A stretch of DNA of 64,000 nucleotides from Bacillus pseudomycoides DSM 12442 (GCF_000161455.1 NZ_CM000745.1:876542-940541); one strand, 5' to 3'; positions 9,388 to 17,871 are shown, counted from the stretch's first letter. Translations and numbers: made by a program. The notes: generated from the letters alone by a model not told the origin.

Positions 9388-10572
9388 ATGAAGCGAATGA
9401 TTGCATCAATATGTGTAGCAGGAAGCTTATTAATAGCACCTATACAAAGTTTTGCAGAAGTAAAGACAGGTGGAAATCAGCAAATTGTCGTAAAAGACGG
9501 CTGGGTGTTTGAACAAAACAATTGGTATTACTATGTGAATAATGTGCCGGCAAGCGGATGGAAAAAGATTCAGGGAACGTGGTATTACTTTGAGAGTAAC
9601 GGCGTAATGAAAACAGGTTGGTATTTTGACGGAACGAATTGGTTTTATATGAATAGCAATGGTGGAATGGAGACAGGATGGAAAAAGATTCAAGGAACGT
9701 GGTATTACTTTGAGAGTAATGGCGTAATGAAAATAGATTGGTATTTTGATGGAATGAATTGGTTTTATATGAATAGCAATGGTGGAATGGAGACAGGATG
9801 GAAAAAGATTCAAGGAACGTGGTATTACTTTGAGAGTAATGGCGTAATGAAAACAGATTGGTATTTTGATGGAACGAATTGGTTTTATATGAATAGCAAT
9901 GGTGGAATGGAGATTGGTTGGAATAAAATAGGCGGGGCATGGTATTACTTTGAGAATAGCGGTGTATGGGTTGCAAGCAATGATGCTGACTATTTATATA
10001 CAATAGGAGAAAATCAACAGCTTATTCTTGTGACGGCAAATGATTATGGAACTAGTAAGGCAGAAATTCAAACATTCGAGAAGCGAAATAATAAATGGTA
10101 TCCAGTGTATGCTGCTATGCAAGGATATATTGGACGTGATGGATTTGCTTATACAATGGCAGAAGGAGGAAAAAGTTCTCCGCGCGGTAAATATACAATT
10201 GGAACAGCTTTTGGTCGCTACGGTAATCCAGGAACAAAATTACCATATCGACAAATTACATCAAATGATGTTTGGGTGGATGATTCTAATTCACCTTTAT
10301 ATAACACGTGGCAGCAAAAACCAGCAAATGACCGTTGGAGCAGTGCCGAAAATATGAATATTCCTCAATATGATTATGGGTTTGTGATTAACTATAATAC
10401 AGAACGAATAGCTGGAGCTGGCTCGGCGATTTTCTTCCATATTTCAGATATGTATACATACGGTTGCACAGCAACATCTCGGGAAAATGTTCTTTCTGTT
10501 TTAAGATGGTTAAATCCTGCTAAAAGTCCTGTGATTGTACAAACACCGGAGAGTGAACTGAAATATTATTAA
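9388..10572 (+). CDS. L,D-transpeptidase with wall-binding repeats
   Basis: A 394-residue secreted protein: signal peptide (MKRMIASICVAGSLLIAPIQ, cleavage near FAEV), wall-binding repeats at about residues 35-195, then a YkuD-type catalytic domain (about 200-385). The catalytic pair is visible as H351 and C360 in FFHISDMYTYGC. The usual SHGC[IV]R is here YGCTA, so the Arg after the Cys is missing. Such enzymes make 3-3 cross-links or attach proteins to peptidoglycan. Start ATG has GAGGAG 8 bases upstream. The repeat part consists of nearly identical 120-bp DNA units and could expand or contract. Confidence 0.85.
   Translation: MKRMIASICVAGSLLIAPIQSFAEVKTGGNQQIVVKDGWVFEQNNWYYYVNNVPASGWKKIQGTWYYFESNGVMKTGWYFDGTNWFYMNSNGGMETGWKKIQGTWYYFESNGVMKIDWYFDGMNWFYMNSNGGMETGWKKIQGTWYYFESNGVMKTDWYFDGTNWFYMNSNGGMEIGWNKIGGAWYYFENSGVWVASNDADYLYTIGENQQLILVTANDYGTSKAEIQTFEKRNNKWYPVYAAMQGYIGRDGFAYTMAEGGKSSPRGKYTIGTAFGRYGNPGTKLPYRQITSNDVWVDDSNSPLYNTWQQKPANDRWSSAENMNIPQYDYGFVINYNTERIAGAGSAIFFHISDMYTYGCTATSRENVLSVLRWLNPAKSPVIVQTPESELKYY
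9556..9915 (+). repeat. three tandem 120-bp coding repeats
   Basis: Units start at 9556, 9676 and 9796, each encoding two 20-residue wall-binding motifs (GWKKIQGTWYYFESNGVMK and the WYFDGTNWFYMNSNGGME type). They differ at only a few bases, which points to recent duplication or gene conversion. A diverged partial unit begins at 9916. Confidence 0.9.
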
Positions 10573-10579
10573 ACGAAAG

Positions 10580-10640
10580 AAAGTGTCCGTCAGTGGGGGA
10601 CTTACTGCCCACGAATAGCGGGATTAAAGAGTGATATAAA
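10580..10640. repeat. degenerate bcr1-like fragment
   Basis: GTCAGTGGGGGACTTACTGCC followed by a GCGGGATTAAA tail resembles the two ends of a reversed bcr1 repeat with the middle deleted. The rest of 10641-10917 holds no convincing gene; an 18-codon ORF at 10731 has a good GGAGGGG site but no recognisable product. Confidence 0.4.
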
Positions 10641-10917
10641 AAAAGAAGGTGGCACGATGACATGATCCCCCTTATTGTAGACAGTAAAAAGAAAGCACAT
10701 TAATCTGTTTACTATGGAGGGGATTTTTCTATGGGCAAAATTAGTGTTTATTTAGGGAAAAGAGTTTTTATTAAAATAAAGTTTTAGACCAGAAAGTTAA
10801 TTTGAAATTTTGATAATGAAATGTTATGTAGACTTCATGTATATACAGTATCTAATAGTTTTATGTATCTTAAGTTGGTGTTATATTCAAGCAAAAAACG
10901 AGTAAGGAGACAGAACT

Positions 10918-11040
10918 ATGGATAAGCAAGTTGTTATTGAGGGGCATACACCAGAATGGGCACTACAATTTAAAGAAGAACAAAGGATTCTAAACAATAT
11001 AAAGGTGTTTTCACATATGGAAAACACCTTTTCAAGCTAA
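10918..11040 (+). pseudogene. truncated GrpB/UPF0157-type gene
   Basis: The 40-residue product begins VVIEGHTPEWALQFKEEQRIL, which matches the N-terminus of GrpB-family (UPF0157, nucleotidyltransferase-like) proteins. The frame then runs directly into a terminator hairpin and stops, so about three quarters of the usual protein is missing. The start has AAGGAGACAG upstream and may still be translated. Confidence 0.6.
11002..11032. terminator. bidirectional terminator
   Basis: AAGGTGTTTTC pairs with GAAAACACCTT around a 7-base loop. It lies just past the stop of the dhaQ-like gene on the minus strand and inside the truncated GrpB frame on the plus strand. Confidence 0.75.
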
Positions 11041-11046
11041 TTGAAA

Positions 11047-12045
11047 CTACCAGCTAGCCACCTCAACATCCGCTTTTAACCATTTTTCCCAAAGTGGATC
11101 TTCTATTTTAAGTAAGCTCAATGAAGTGCCTTGCATGTCTAAGGAGGTTAGATGGGTTCCGACTTTGACAAATCGAATATCTAATCCTTCAAGCTCACAT
11201 AAACGGCGAATGTCATTTGCGAAGATATACTGTTCCATTAATGGGGTAGCGCCTAATCCATTAATCAAGATGGCAAACTTGTCTCCTTTTTTCCAGCGGT
11301 AAATACTTTTGAGCTTATTCATAAGCTCAATCGCCAATTTTTCAGAAGAAGATAACATTTCTTTCCGGTATCCTTTTTCTCCGTGGATGCCGACTCCGTA
11401 AAAGACTTCATTGTCTTGTAAGGTAAAAGAAGTCTTTCCTTGGATAGGGTCGGTTGCTGGAGAGAGCGCAACTCCTAATGTATGCAGATTCCGAATGACA
11501 GAATGGCCGATGCCTGTTAATTGTTGTAATGAATGGCCTTCAAGAGCCGCTGCTCCAAGTATTTTATGAACGAAAATCGTACCAGCTACTCCTCGTCTTC
11601 TTTTATTAAAGGAAGCATCATCTTCAATGGAAACATCGTCATTCACAATGACATGATCAACAAGTCTTCCTTCTTCTTTTGCCAAAGATTCAGCAGTTAA
11701 AAAGCTTTCCACGTCAGCTTGAAAGTTTTTAATGATTAATAGGACGCCCTTGTCTTTGGGCACAGAGCGAACTGCCGCTACTATTTGTTCTGGTGTAGGA
11801 GGGGTGAAAATTTCTCCATTGACTGCCGCTGAAAGCATGCCTTTTCCTACATAACCAATATCAGCTGGTTCATGCCCGCTACCGCCGCCGCTTATAATGG
11901 CAACATCTTGCCCAATTTCAGCAAGGTCTTTCTGATAAATGATGTTGTGTTCTTTGTTATAAGATATTCTATCGTTATGTTCAAAATAAAAACCATGCAA
12001 CATATCTTGAACAATATTTTGAGCATCATTCATAATTTTTTTCAT
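11047..12045 (-). CDS. dhaQ: DhaQ-like dihydroxyacetone-binding coactivator
   Basis: A 332-residue protein homologous to DhaK, with the GGGSGHEPADIGYVGKGML nucleotide/substrate region and VGIHGEKG carrying the His that binds dihydroxyacetone covalently in this family. It stands alone, without DhaL or DhaM, and lies 12 bases after a TetR-type gene on the same strand. In Lactococcus lactis that arrangement is DhaS-DhaQ, where DhaQ is a non-catalytic ligand-binding coactivator. The catalytic NYxGD region of kinases reads NFQAD here, in keeping with a diverged role. The start has AAGGTGG 8 bases upstream. A second catalytic DhaK subunit is the alternative. Confidence 0.75.
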   Translation of the reverse strand: MKKIMNDAQNIVQDMLHGFYFEHNDRISYNKEHNIIYQKDLAEIGQDVAIISGGGSGHEPADIGYVGKGMLSAAVNGEIFTPPTPEQIVAAVRSVPKDKGVLLIIKNFQADVESFLTAESLAKEEGRLVDHVIVNDDVSIEDDASFNKRRRGVAGTIFVHKILGAAALEGHSLQQLTGIGHSVIRNLHTLGVALSPATDPIQGKTSFTLQDNEVFYGVGIHGEKGYRKEMLSSSEKLAIELMNKLKSIYRWKKGDKFAILINGLGATPLMEQYIFANDIRRLCELEGLDIRFVKVGTHLTSLDMQGTSLSLLKIEDPLWEKWLKADVEVASW

Positions 12046-12057
12046 TGTTTTTCCACC

Positions 12058-12630
12058 TTATGATTTGTTTGCTGATTGCTTTAGTAAAAGGACTAATTGA
12101 TTGTTTATCATATTTTTCATCATCGAAGACATGATAGACGGATCAATAGCGCAATGATTCTCAATCCAATCTTTTATTGTCCCAACAAATCCGTGACTAT
12201 AAAAAGAGGCCAGTGTATCTTTTTTTACCTCAGAAATTGCTAATTTACAGCCAATTAATAGTTCATCGATGATTTTGAGATATAAGTTTTTCGTATGTTC
12301 AAAGAGATAATAATTAAATGAATTTTGCTCGATTACTTTAAATGCATTTCGGTAGAAGCATTGGTTTTGGTAAAAGTAATCAAATAATAGGTCGAAAATA
12401 TTTTCCCATTTTTCATAATCAAGAAAGTCTATAATATTCTCTTTTGTTTCTTCTTTATAAATCCAACTTAACAATTCAAATTTATCTTTAAAGTGATAAT
12501 AAAAAGTTTGCCTGCGCATCTGACAATTTAACATAATGTCACTCACGGATATTTTATGGAAAGGTTCAGTTTCCATTAATTTTTTTAATGAGTTGGCTAT
12601 GATTTTTTTTGAAATGATAGAAGAGGTCAT
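12058..12630 (-). CDS. dhaS: DhaS-like TetR-family regulator
   Basis: A 190-residue TetR-type regulator: N-terminal helix-turn-helix (KISVSDIMLNCQMRRQTFYYHFKDKFELLSWIY, about residues 23-55) and a helical C-terminal domain. I choose the ATG at 12630, because AGGG lies 9 bases before it; an ATG three codons upstream overlaps that site. Gene order with the DhaQ-like gene and the facing dihydroxyacetone kinase strongly suggests DhaS, the activator of dha genes. In L. lactis, DhaS works only with DhaQ loaded with dihydroxyacetone. Confidence 0.8.
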   Translation of the reverse strand: MTSSIISKKIIANSLKKLMETEPFHKISVSDIMLNCQMRRQTFYYHFKDKFELLSWIYKEETKENIIDFLDYEKWENIFDLLFDYFYQNQCFYRNAFKVIEQNSFNYYLFEHTKNLYLKIIDELLIGCKLAISEVKKDTLASFYSHGFVGTIKDWIENHCAIDPSIMSSMMKNMINNQLVLLLKQSANKS

Positions 12631-12701
12631 TATAATCATCCCTACAGCTTTATTCGTTTTTAATAATTAACATCCTACCTATAAATGAAGTGGGTGTCTT
12701 T

Positions 12702-12723
12702 AGACAAATCGTTCATTTTGTCC
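12702..12723. promoter_or_regulatory. DhaS-type operator
   Basis: AGACA-N12-TGTCC with inner AAT...TTT closely follows the palindrome I recall for L. lactis DhaS (GGACACAT-N6-ATTTGTCC), including the spacing. It lies in the divergent region between dhaS and the kinase gene. Confidence 0.6.
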
Positions 12724-12730
12724 GTTTACC

Positions 12731-12775
12731 ATAAAACGCTTTCATTTTATTATAGTTAATAAGAATGCGCTTTCA
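12731..12775. promoter_or_regulatory. two near-consensus cre sites
   Basis: On the minus strand TGAAAGCGTTTTAT (12731-12744) and TGAAAGCGCATTCT (12762-12775) each match the CcpA cre consensus TGWAANCGNTNWCA at about 12 of 14 positions. Both are upstream of the kinase gene, so catabolite repression is likely. Confidence 0.5.
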
Positions 12776-12893
12776 AATATATCATAATTCAGAAGAGAAT
12801 GTACCGTGGCAGGAAAAGCAATAAAATTATGGAAGTGTGGATACGAATAGGTTTGCGAAGAGTGTAACAAAACTTACAGAGGAGGAATAAGAA

Positions 12894-14645
12894 ATGAAAA
12901 AAATTATAAATCAACCTGAAACGCTCGTTATGGAGATGTGCAATGGGATGGTTATGGCTCATCCGGAACTCGAGTTATTAAAAAAGTATAAGGTCATTAA
13001 GAAAAAAGAAATGAACGAAAATAAGGTAACTTTAATTAGCGGTGGCGGTAGTGGACATGAACCGGCACATGCGGGGCTAGTAGGAAAAGGAATGCTGGAT
13101 GCGGCAGTATGCGGAGATGTGTTTGCTTCTCCATCGCAAATACAGGTGTATCAAGCGATTAAAGCAACAGCTAGCAAAAAGGGTACGCTACTAATTATTA
13201 AGAATTACAGTGGAGATATCATGAACTTTAAAAATGGTGCTCACTTAGCTACGGAGGATGGAATTCAAGTAGAATATGTCCGCGTAGATGATGATATTGC
13301 GGTAGAAGATAGTCTTTATACAGTAGGACGTCGCGGTGTTGCGGGAGTTGTGTTAGTACATAAAATAGCCGGTGCAGCAGCGGAAGAAGGTATGGATTTG
13401 ATGCAGGTGAAAGCTGTAGCGGAAAAAGCAGCGGCAAATGTTCGAACAATTGGTCTCGCATTAACTTCCTGCACGGTTCCGGCGAGTGGATCACCTACTT
13501 TCAAATTAGGTGAAGATGAAATGGAATATGGCGTTGGCATTCATGGAGAGCCAGGCAGAAAACGCGAAAAAATTATGGCTGCAGATGAATTAGCGTTACG
13601 TATGACAAATGACCTTATGAAAGATTTAGGGCTAGATGAAGATGCTGAAATTGCTGTTCTAGTAAACGGATTTGGTGGTACACCGCTTCAAGAACTGTAT
13701 TTGTTTAACAATGCAGTTACGAGAGAGTTAAGTAAAAAAAATATACGAATTAATAGAGCGTTTGTCGGTAATTACATGACGAGTATCGATATGGCTGGAA
13801 TTTCTCTAACAGTGATGAAACTAGACGATGAGCTGAAGACATTGCTATCGAAAGAATGTAATACACCTGCGTTTAAAGTAGATGGACCAATTGAGAGTGT
13901 AGAATACGTTGATATTGCGGAGCACGAAGAAGAGAAGCCAGTTTTCTTTGAGACGGAAACAGCTGAAGAACATGCAATCATTAAGAATGAGGTAATCACA
14001 TTAAATAATATGATTTATCTTATAGATAAAATGAGCGAAGTTATTATTAAGAACGAAGTACCATTCTGCGAACTGGATACGCATGCAGGTGATGGTGATT
14101 TCGGAATGAGTGTCGCGAAAGGATTTAAACAATTAAAGCGTGAATGGAGCTCGATTTTAGATCAAGAGCATTTAAATATTGGAACTTTCCTTGATGCGTG
14201 TTCTATGGTGATTATGGAACATTGCGGAGGAGCTTCTGGTCCAATTTGGGGCGGAGCTTTCCGAGCTGCAGGTAAGGCTATGGAAGGGAAAATGGAATTA
14301 ACAGTTGGAGAGTTTGCTGAAATGTTGCAAGCTGCACTTCATGGTATACAGTCTATCGGTGAGCGCTCTTTCGGAAGAGGAGCAGAAGTAGGCGATAAGA
14401 CGCTTGTAGATGCGCTTGTACCTTGTGCAAATGCTTGGTCAGAAAGCGCTGCAGCTGGTACAGACTTTAAGACTGCTTTTGAAAAAGGGGCAGCGGCTGC
14501 CGTTAAAGGAGCAGAATATACAAAAGAAATCGTCGCTCGAATGGGCCGCGCTGGTACGGTTGGTGAAAGAAGCTTAGGTTATCCTGATGCTGGTGCCTAT
14601 GCGCTAGGGGTTATTTTTACGGAGCTTTCTCGTAGTTTAAGATAA
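12894..14645 (+). CDS. dihydroxyacetone kinase, DhaK-DhaL fusion
   Basis: A 583-residue cytosolic kinase. Residues 1-330 are the DhaK domain: SGGGSGHEPAHAG, NYSGDIMNF with the catalytic Asp, and H217 in VGIHGEPG, which binds the substrate as a hemiaminal. Residues 365-580 are the DhaL nucleotide domain: HAGDGDFGMSVAKGF with the metal-binding Asp cluster, CGGASGPIWG, and GRGAEVGDKTLVDAL. Fusion of both domains is the ATP-dependent type (as in Citrobacter), not the PTS-dependent DhaKLM type; it makes dihydroxyacetone phosphate for glycolysis. GAGGAG before the ATG sets the start. It faces dhaS-dhaQ across a region with a DhaS-type operator and cre sites. Confidence 0.9.
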   Translation: MKKIINQPETLVMEMCNGMVMAHPELELLKKYKVIKKKEMNENKVTLISGGGSGHEPAHAGLVGKGMLDAAVCGDVFASPSQIQVYQAIKATASKKGTLLIIKNYSGDIMNFKNGAHLATEDGIQVEYVRVDDDIAVEDSLYTVGRRGVAGVVLVHKIAGAAAEEGMDLMQVKAVAEKAAANVRTIGLALTSCTVPASGSPTFKLGEDEMEYGVGIHGEPGRKREKIMAADELALRMTNDLMKDLGLDEDAEIAVLVNGFGGTPLQELYLFNNAVTRELSKKNIRINRAFVGNYMTSIDMAGISLTVMKLDDELKTLLSKECNTPAFKVDGPIESVEYVDIAEHEEEKPVFFETETAEEHAIIKNEVITLNNMIYLIDKMSEVIIKNEVPFCELDTHAGDGDFGMSVAKGFKQLKREWSSILDQEHLNIGTFLDACSMVIMEHCGGASGPIWGGAFRAAGKAMEGKMELTVGEFAEMLQAALHGIQSIGERSFGRGAEVGDKTLVDALVPCANAWSESAAAGTDFKTAFEKGAAAAVKGAEYTKEIVARMGRAGTVGERSLGYPDAGAYALGVIFTELSRSLR

Positions 14646-14768
14646 TGGTATTTCGGGATACTGGAAAGTCTCAATTGTGTAGGTGAATAGAAGGAAAATA
14701 AGAAAGATACCTATTTTGAAACAAGTCATATGGCATACTGTGAAATACCGTTAAATCTATTTCATTAA

Positions 14769-14807
14769 AACATCCCAATAGGGTTTACTCTATTGGGATG
14801 TTTTTGT
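14769..14807 (+). terminator. terminator after the dihydroxyacetone kinase
   Basis: AACATCCCAATAG pairs with CTATTGGGATGTT around an 8-base loop, followed by TTTG. The remaining bases up to 15037 hold no gene I can support. Confidence 0.85.
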
Positions 14808-15037
14808 GAATAAAAGATTTATGCTATTTAGCCTATATTTCCGTTGAAATGTAGACGGGTACGCCTTTTAGTCGTTATTTTCTTATCAGAATTACGCATA
14901 TTGATTTTATGAACCTAATTAATAAATAAAAGATAGGATGAAAACAATGTACGAAATAAATGTAATGAAAACAAGGAAACATATAAGCATCGTATTGGAT
15001 ACACATTGTTCTATTCTTTTTTTCATTTTAATTTGTT

Positions 15038-15565
15038 TTATTTTTTCAATTTTGCAGGATCAATTTGAATTTGTCCTTTCCAAGATCCAGTTACTTTTCC
15101 GATTTTATTTATATTTACATTTATCGTAAGTGGTTGTTTAAAGGATCCTTTCCCTTCAGGACCTTCAACAAATGTAACAACGCCTTCGGGTTTATCTTTA
15201 TCACGAATACCTACATGTTTTAATTCTTTTCCATCTGCCATTAATTTGAATGGTAAATCATCTGCACCTTGAATAAATCCTAACTGTGAGAACATACCAT
15301 CCTTAGTATTATATTCAGGATTTTCTTCTTGTTGTCCATTTGCCTTACCATCACTTTTAAGGTCTAATCCAGTTGTATCAAATTCAAACGGTACTAGACT
15401 TCCATCAGCTTTTTCAATTCTATAATGAACTGATATACGTGAATCTGCCACAAATAATTCTTTAAAATGCACAGTAACACCTTGATCAGTTATTTTTTCA
15501 ACTATGTTGATGTTACAAAACTGTGCAACAGAACCCGTTAGAAATATGTACATGAATAACTCCAT
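15038..15565 (-). CDS. DUF4179-like C-terminal domain with rebuilt N-terminus
   Basis: A 175-residue frame. From about residue 21 (IVEKITDQGVTVHFKELF) to the end (KVTGSWKGQIQIDPAKLKK) it resembles the extracytoplasmic C-terminal part of DUF4179 anti-sigma-like proteins of Bacillus, which normally have a cytosolic N-terminus and one membrane helix. Those parts are missing. The first 20 residues are encoded by an IS6-type inverted repeat and flanking bases, so the gene was cut by an insertion. Curiously AAGGAG stands 6 bases before the new ATG, so a short protein could still be made. It may equally be a pseudogene. Confidence 0.55.
   Translation of the reverse strand: MELFMYIFLTGSVAQFCNINIVEKITDQGVTVHFKELFVADSRISVHYRIEKADGSLVPFEFDTTGLDLKSDGKANGQQEENPEYNTKDGMFSQLGFIQGADDLPFKLMADGKELKHVGIRDKDKPEGVVTFVEGPEGKGSFKQPLTINVNINKIGKVTGSWKGQIQIDPAKLKK
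15517..15535. repeat. solo IS6-family end
   Basis: AAAACTGTGCAACAGAACC is one base off the IS6/IS240/IS257-type terminal repeat (GGTTCTGTTGCAAAGTTT in reverse). No transposase is attached. The same end in the same orientation occurs at 24699-24715. Confidence 0.65.
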
Positions 15566-15635
15566 ATAAACTCCTTAGCCCTCTAGATAAACTACTGAAT
15601 AACTCCATACAAACTCCAGATAGTGTATATAGAAT
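15560..15635 (+). promoter_or_regulatory. promoter with two CTCCA response-regulator boxes
   Basis: Two sites, each of two CTCC(A) boxes 11 bp apart: 15560-15574 and 15603-15618, 43 bp between sites. From the last CTCCA, exactly 11 bases lead to a -10 TAGAAT (15630-15635). The promoter of the response regulator gene at 24049 has the same boxes and the same 11-base gap to TATAAT, so I infer one OmpR-type regulator controls both. Confidence 0.7.
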
Positions 15636-15661
15636 AAAAACTATCAAGGAGGTTAGAAAAA

Positions 15662-17095
15662 ATGAATTTTATAAAACGCGCAATTCTCAGTATGAAAAAA
15701 CGAAAAGGAACATCATTAATTTTGATGGCTGTCTTTCTGATTGTTACCAATTTAGTGTTGGCAGGATTCACAATCCAAAATGCATCAAAAAAAGCTGCTG
15801 ATGCTGCAAGAAAAAAACTGGGTGCAGATGTTACTTTGGGTCTTGATTTTGATAAATTAGGAAAACAAGCAAGGGGAACTGGAGAAATGCCTAATCCGCC
15901 GCATCTCAACACAAAAGAAGCAGATCAATTAGCGAAGTCCAAGTATGTAAAAGACTATAATTATATAACCAATACTTTCGGAATTTCGGATGGATTTAAA
16001 TTAGTAGGGGCTTCAGAAGGAGAAGAAGAAGGAAAAGGTAGAGCGGGAGTGGCGACTGTACGAGGAGGATCAGGTTCAGGTTCAGAAATAGATATGAATT
16101 CTTCTCTTATAATAGAAGGAGTGCGCAAGACTTTATTACAAGAAAGTTTTAAAAATGGAAAAAGTAAAATCATTGATGGGAAACCAATTACAGAAAAGAT
16201 GAACGATCAGAATGTAACTTTAATGGAAAAACGATTAGCGGAACAAAACAATTTGAAAGTAGGAGATAAGGTTAAAATTCAATCAGGGGATAAGAAGAAA
16301 ACTCTTGAAGTTGAAATTATTGGTATTTACGAAACGAATGAGCAACCACTGGGTGAGCATGCACCTCCTATGATGGATCCAGCTAATAAGCTATATATGC
16401 CTCACTCTACTTTAAAAAAATTAGAAGCAGATGAAGGTACTAGTAGTAGCATTCAAGTCGTGTACTTCTTGAACGATCCACAATACATTGATGCATTTAA
16501 AAAAGAAGCAAAACAATCTGATATTGATTTTAATTATTTTAAGTTAGATGCACATGATTCATTGTACAAACAAATGATTGGTCCTATCGAAAATATCTCT
16601 TCTACTTCTCAAATGATTATCTATATGGTATCTATTGCAGGCGCTATTATCTTAGGATTAATCATTATGTTATCAATTAAAGCACGTCGTAAGGAAATGG
16701 GGATTCTATTGTCCATTGGAGAGAAAAAATGGAAACTGATGGCACAGTTCGTAGTAGAAGTAGTATGTATTGCTATTTTAGCATTTGGATTATCCCTAAC
16801 AACAGGAGCTAAAGTTTCTCAATTCGTAGGGGATAATTTACTTTCGAGTGAAATTGCTACAGCAAGCGAAGAAAAAGACAATTCACAAAATGGTAGTGTA
16901 ATGATGGTTGGAGCTGGTGGTAATCTACAAAACCAAAGCGAAGATCCAATTGATAAAATTGATGTAAGTGTAACAGGAGAGGATTTAGGAAAAATGGGGG
17001 GAATTGGACTGACTATTGCTATATTAGCAACCATTCTTCCGGCATTATCTATTCTACGCTTAAATCCAAAACAAATCCTTTTAAAAGATGAATAA
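15662..17095 (+). CDS. ABC transporter permease, MacB/FtsX type
   Basis: A 477-residue protein with one N-terminal helix (SLILMAVFLIVTNLVLAG), a long extracellular MacB-like domain (about residues 40-300) and three C-terminal helices including GAIILGLIIMLSIKARRKEMGILLSIGEKK, the FtsX signature loop. This is the four-helix architecture of MacB/LolE-type mechanotransmitter permeases that move peptides or sense wall antibiotics. AAGGAGG precedes the ATG. The ATPase gene starts 11 bases after its stop, making a two-gene operon. Its promoter shares regulator boxes with the two-component system 6 kb away. Confidence 0.85.
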   Translation: MNFIKRAILSMKKRKGTSLILMAVFLIVTNLVLAGFTIQNASKKAADAARKKLGADVTLGLDFDKLGKQARGTGEMPNPPHLNTKEADQLAKSKYVKDYNYITNTFGISDGFKLVGASEGEEEGKGRAGVATVRGGSGSGSEIDMNSSLIIEGVRKTLLQESFKNGKSKIIDGKPITEKMNDQNVTLMEKRLAEQNNLKVGDKVKIQSGDKKKTLEVEIIGIYETNEQPLGEHAPPMMDPANKLYMPHSTLKKLEADEGTSSSIQVVYFLNDPQYIDAFKKEAKQSDIDFNYFKLDAHDSLYKQMIGPIENISSTSQMIIYMVSIAGAIILGLIIMLSIKARRKEMGILLSIGEKKWKLMAQFVVEVVCIAILAFGLSLTTGAKVSQFVGDNLLSSEIATASEEKDNSQNGSVMMVGAGGNLQNQSEDPIDKIDVSVTGEDLGKMGGIGLTIAILATILPALSILRLNPKQILLKDE

Positions 17096-17106
17096 GGAGG
17101 CTCGGC

Positions 17107-17793
17107 ATGGAGACAATTTTACAATTTAAAAACTTAAATTATTATTATGAAAGTAACCGAAAAAAAGTAACGATACTAGATAATGTGAATTTTTCTTTTC
17201 AAACAGGGCATTTTTACACGATTTTAGGGCCGTCTGGATCTGGCAAAACCACAGCTCTTAGCCTAGGTTGTGGTTTGGATATACCTAAAAATGGTTATGT
17301 GCTGTATAAGGGTAAGGATATTCGAAAGATTGGTTTAGATCGATACCGGAATCAATATGTATCCGTGATTTTCCAATCCTATAATTTAATTACCTATATG
17401 ACCGCTCTTCAAAATGTACTAACGGCAATGGAAATTACAGGTGTTCAGGTGAAAAATAAAAAGGAAAGGGCATTAGAATTATTAGAGAAGGTAGGACTTA
17501 CAGAAGTAGAGGCGAAGCGAAATGTCCTGCAACTAAGTGGTGGACAACAGCAACGTGTAGCAATTGCTCGAGCGCTATCTTGCAATGTTGATATACTTAT
17601 CGCTGATGAGCCAACAGGAAACCTTGATGAAGAAACCGCAAAAGAGATTATTGATTTGTTTCAGAAGCTTGCCCATCAAGAGAATAAATGTGTAATTGTT
17701 GTTACACATTCACAAGAAGTTGCAAAACAATCGGATCGAGTAATTTATTTGAGCAAGAAGCAATTAGTAGTAAAAGATATTAATAATTCTTAA
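17107..17793 (+). CDS. ABC transporter ATPase, MacB/BceA-like
   Basis: A 228-residue ATPase with Walker A GPSGSGKTT (near residue 41), Q-loop FQSYNL, signature LSGGQQQRVAIARAL, Walker B ILIADEPTGNLD and the switch His in VVTHSQ. The sequence belongs to the FtsE/MacB/BceA branch that energises FtsX-fold permeases. GGAGG precedes the ATG. With the permease upstream it probably forms an antimicrobial-peptide or lantibiotic defence or signalling pump under the nearby sensor kinase. Confidence 0.9.
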   Translation: METILQFKNLNYYYESNRKKVTILDNVNFSFQTGHFYTILGPSGSGKTTALSLGCGLDIPKNGYVLYKGKDIRKIGLDRYRNQYVSVIFQSYNLITYMTALQNVLTAMEITGVQVKNKKERALELLEKVGLTEVEAKRNVLQLSGGQQQRVAIARALSCNVDILIADEPTGNLDEETAKEIIDLFQKLAHQENKCVIVVTHSQEVAKQSDRVIYLSKKQLVVKDINNS

Positions 17794-17798
17794 ATAAT

Positions 17799-17828
17799 AA
17801 ACTCCCCTATTAATAGGGGAGTTTATTT
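17799..17828 (+). terminator. terminator of the ABC operon
   Basis: AAACTCCCCTAT and ATAGGGGAGTTT form a perfect 12-bp stem with a 2-base centre, followed by ATTTGTTAG. Confidence 0.8.
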
Positions 17829-17871
17829 GTTAGTTAGATATTGGAATATTAGGGGTCACCATACATGCCCA

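Noticed and set aside
9556..9915. CRISPR-like regular repeats
   Set aside because: Period 120 bp without short repeat/spacer alternation, wholly inside a coding frame; these are protein repeats. No CRISPR array was seen anywhere in the window.
9430..10003. Long minus-strand frames opposite the L,D-transpeptidase
   Set aside because: They arise from the 120-bp repeat and are rich in repeated His, Ser and Tyr words with no start site; the plus strand has signal peptide and domain.
10731..10787. 18-codon frame with GGAGGGG before it
   Set aside because: No recognisable product or conservation can be shown; kept only as a remark in the intergenic entry.
14938..15129. Plus-strand frame of 63 codons with a hydrophobic middle
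   Set aside because: It overlaps the end of the DUF4179-like frame and its hydrophobicity comes from the T-rich terminator region; I could not support it as a gene.
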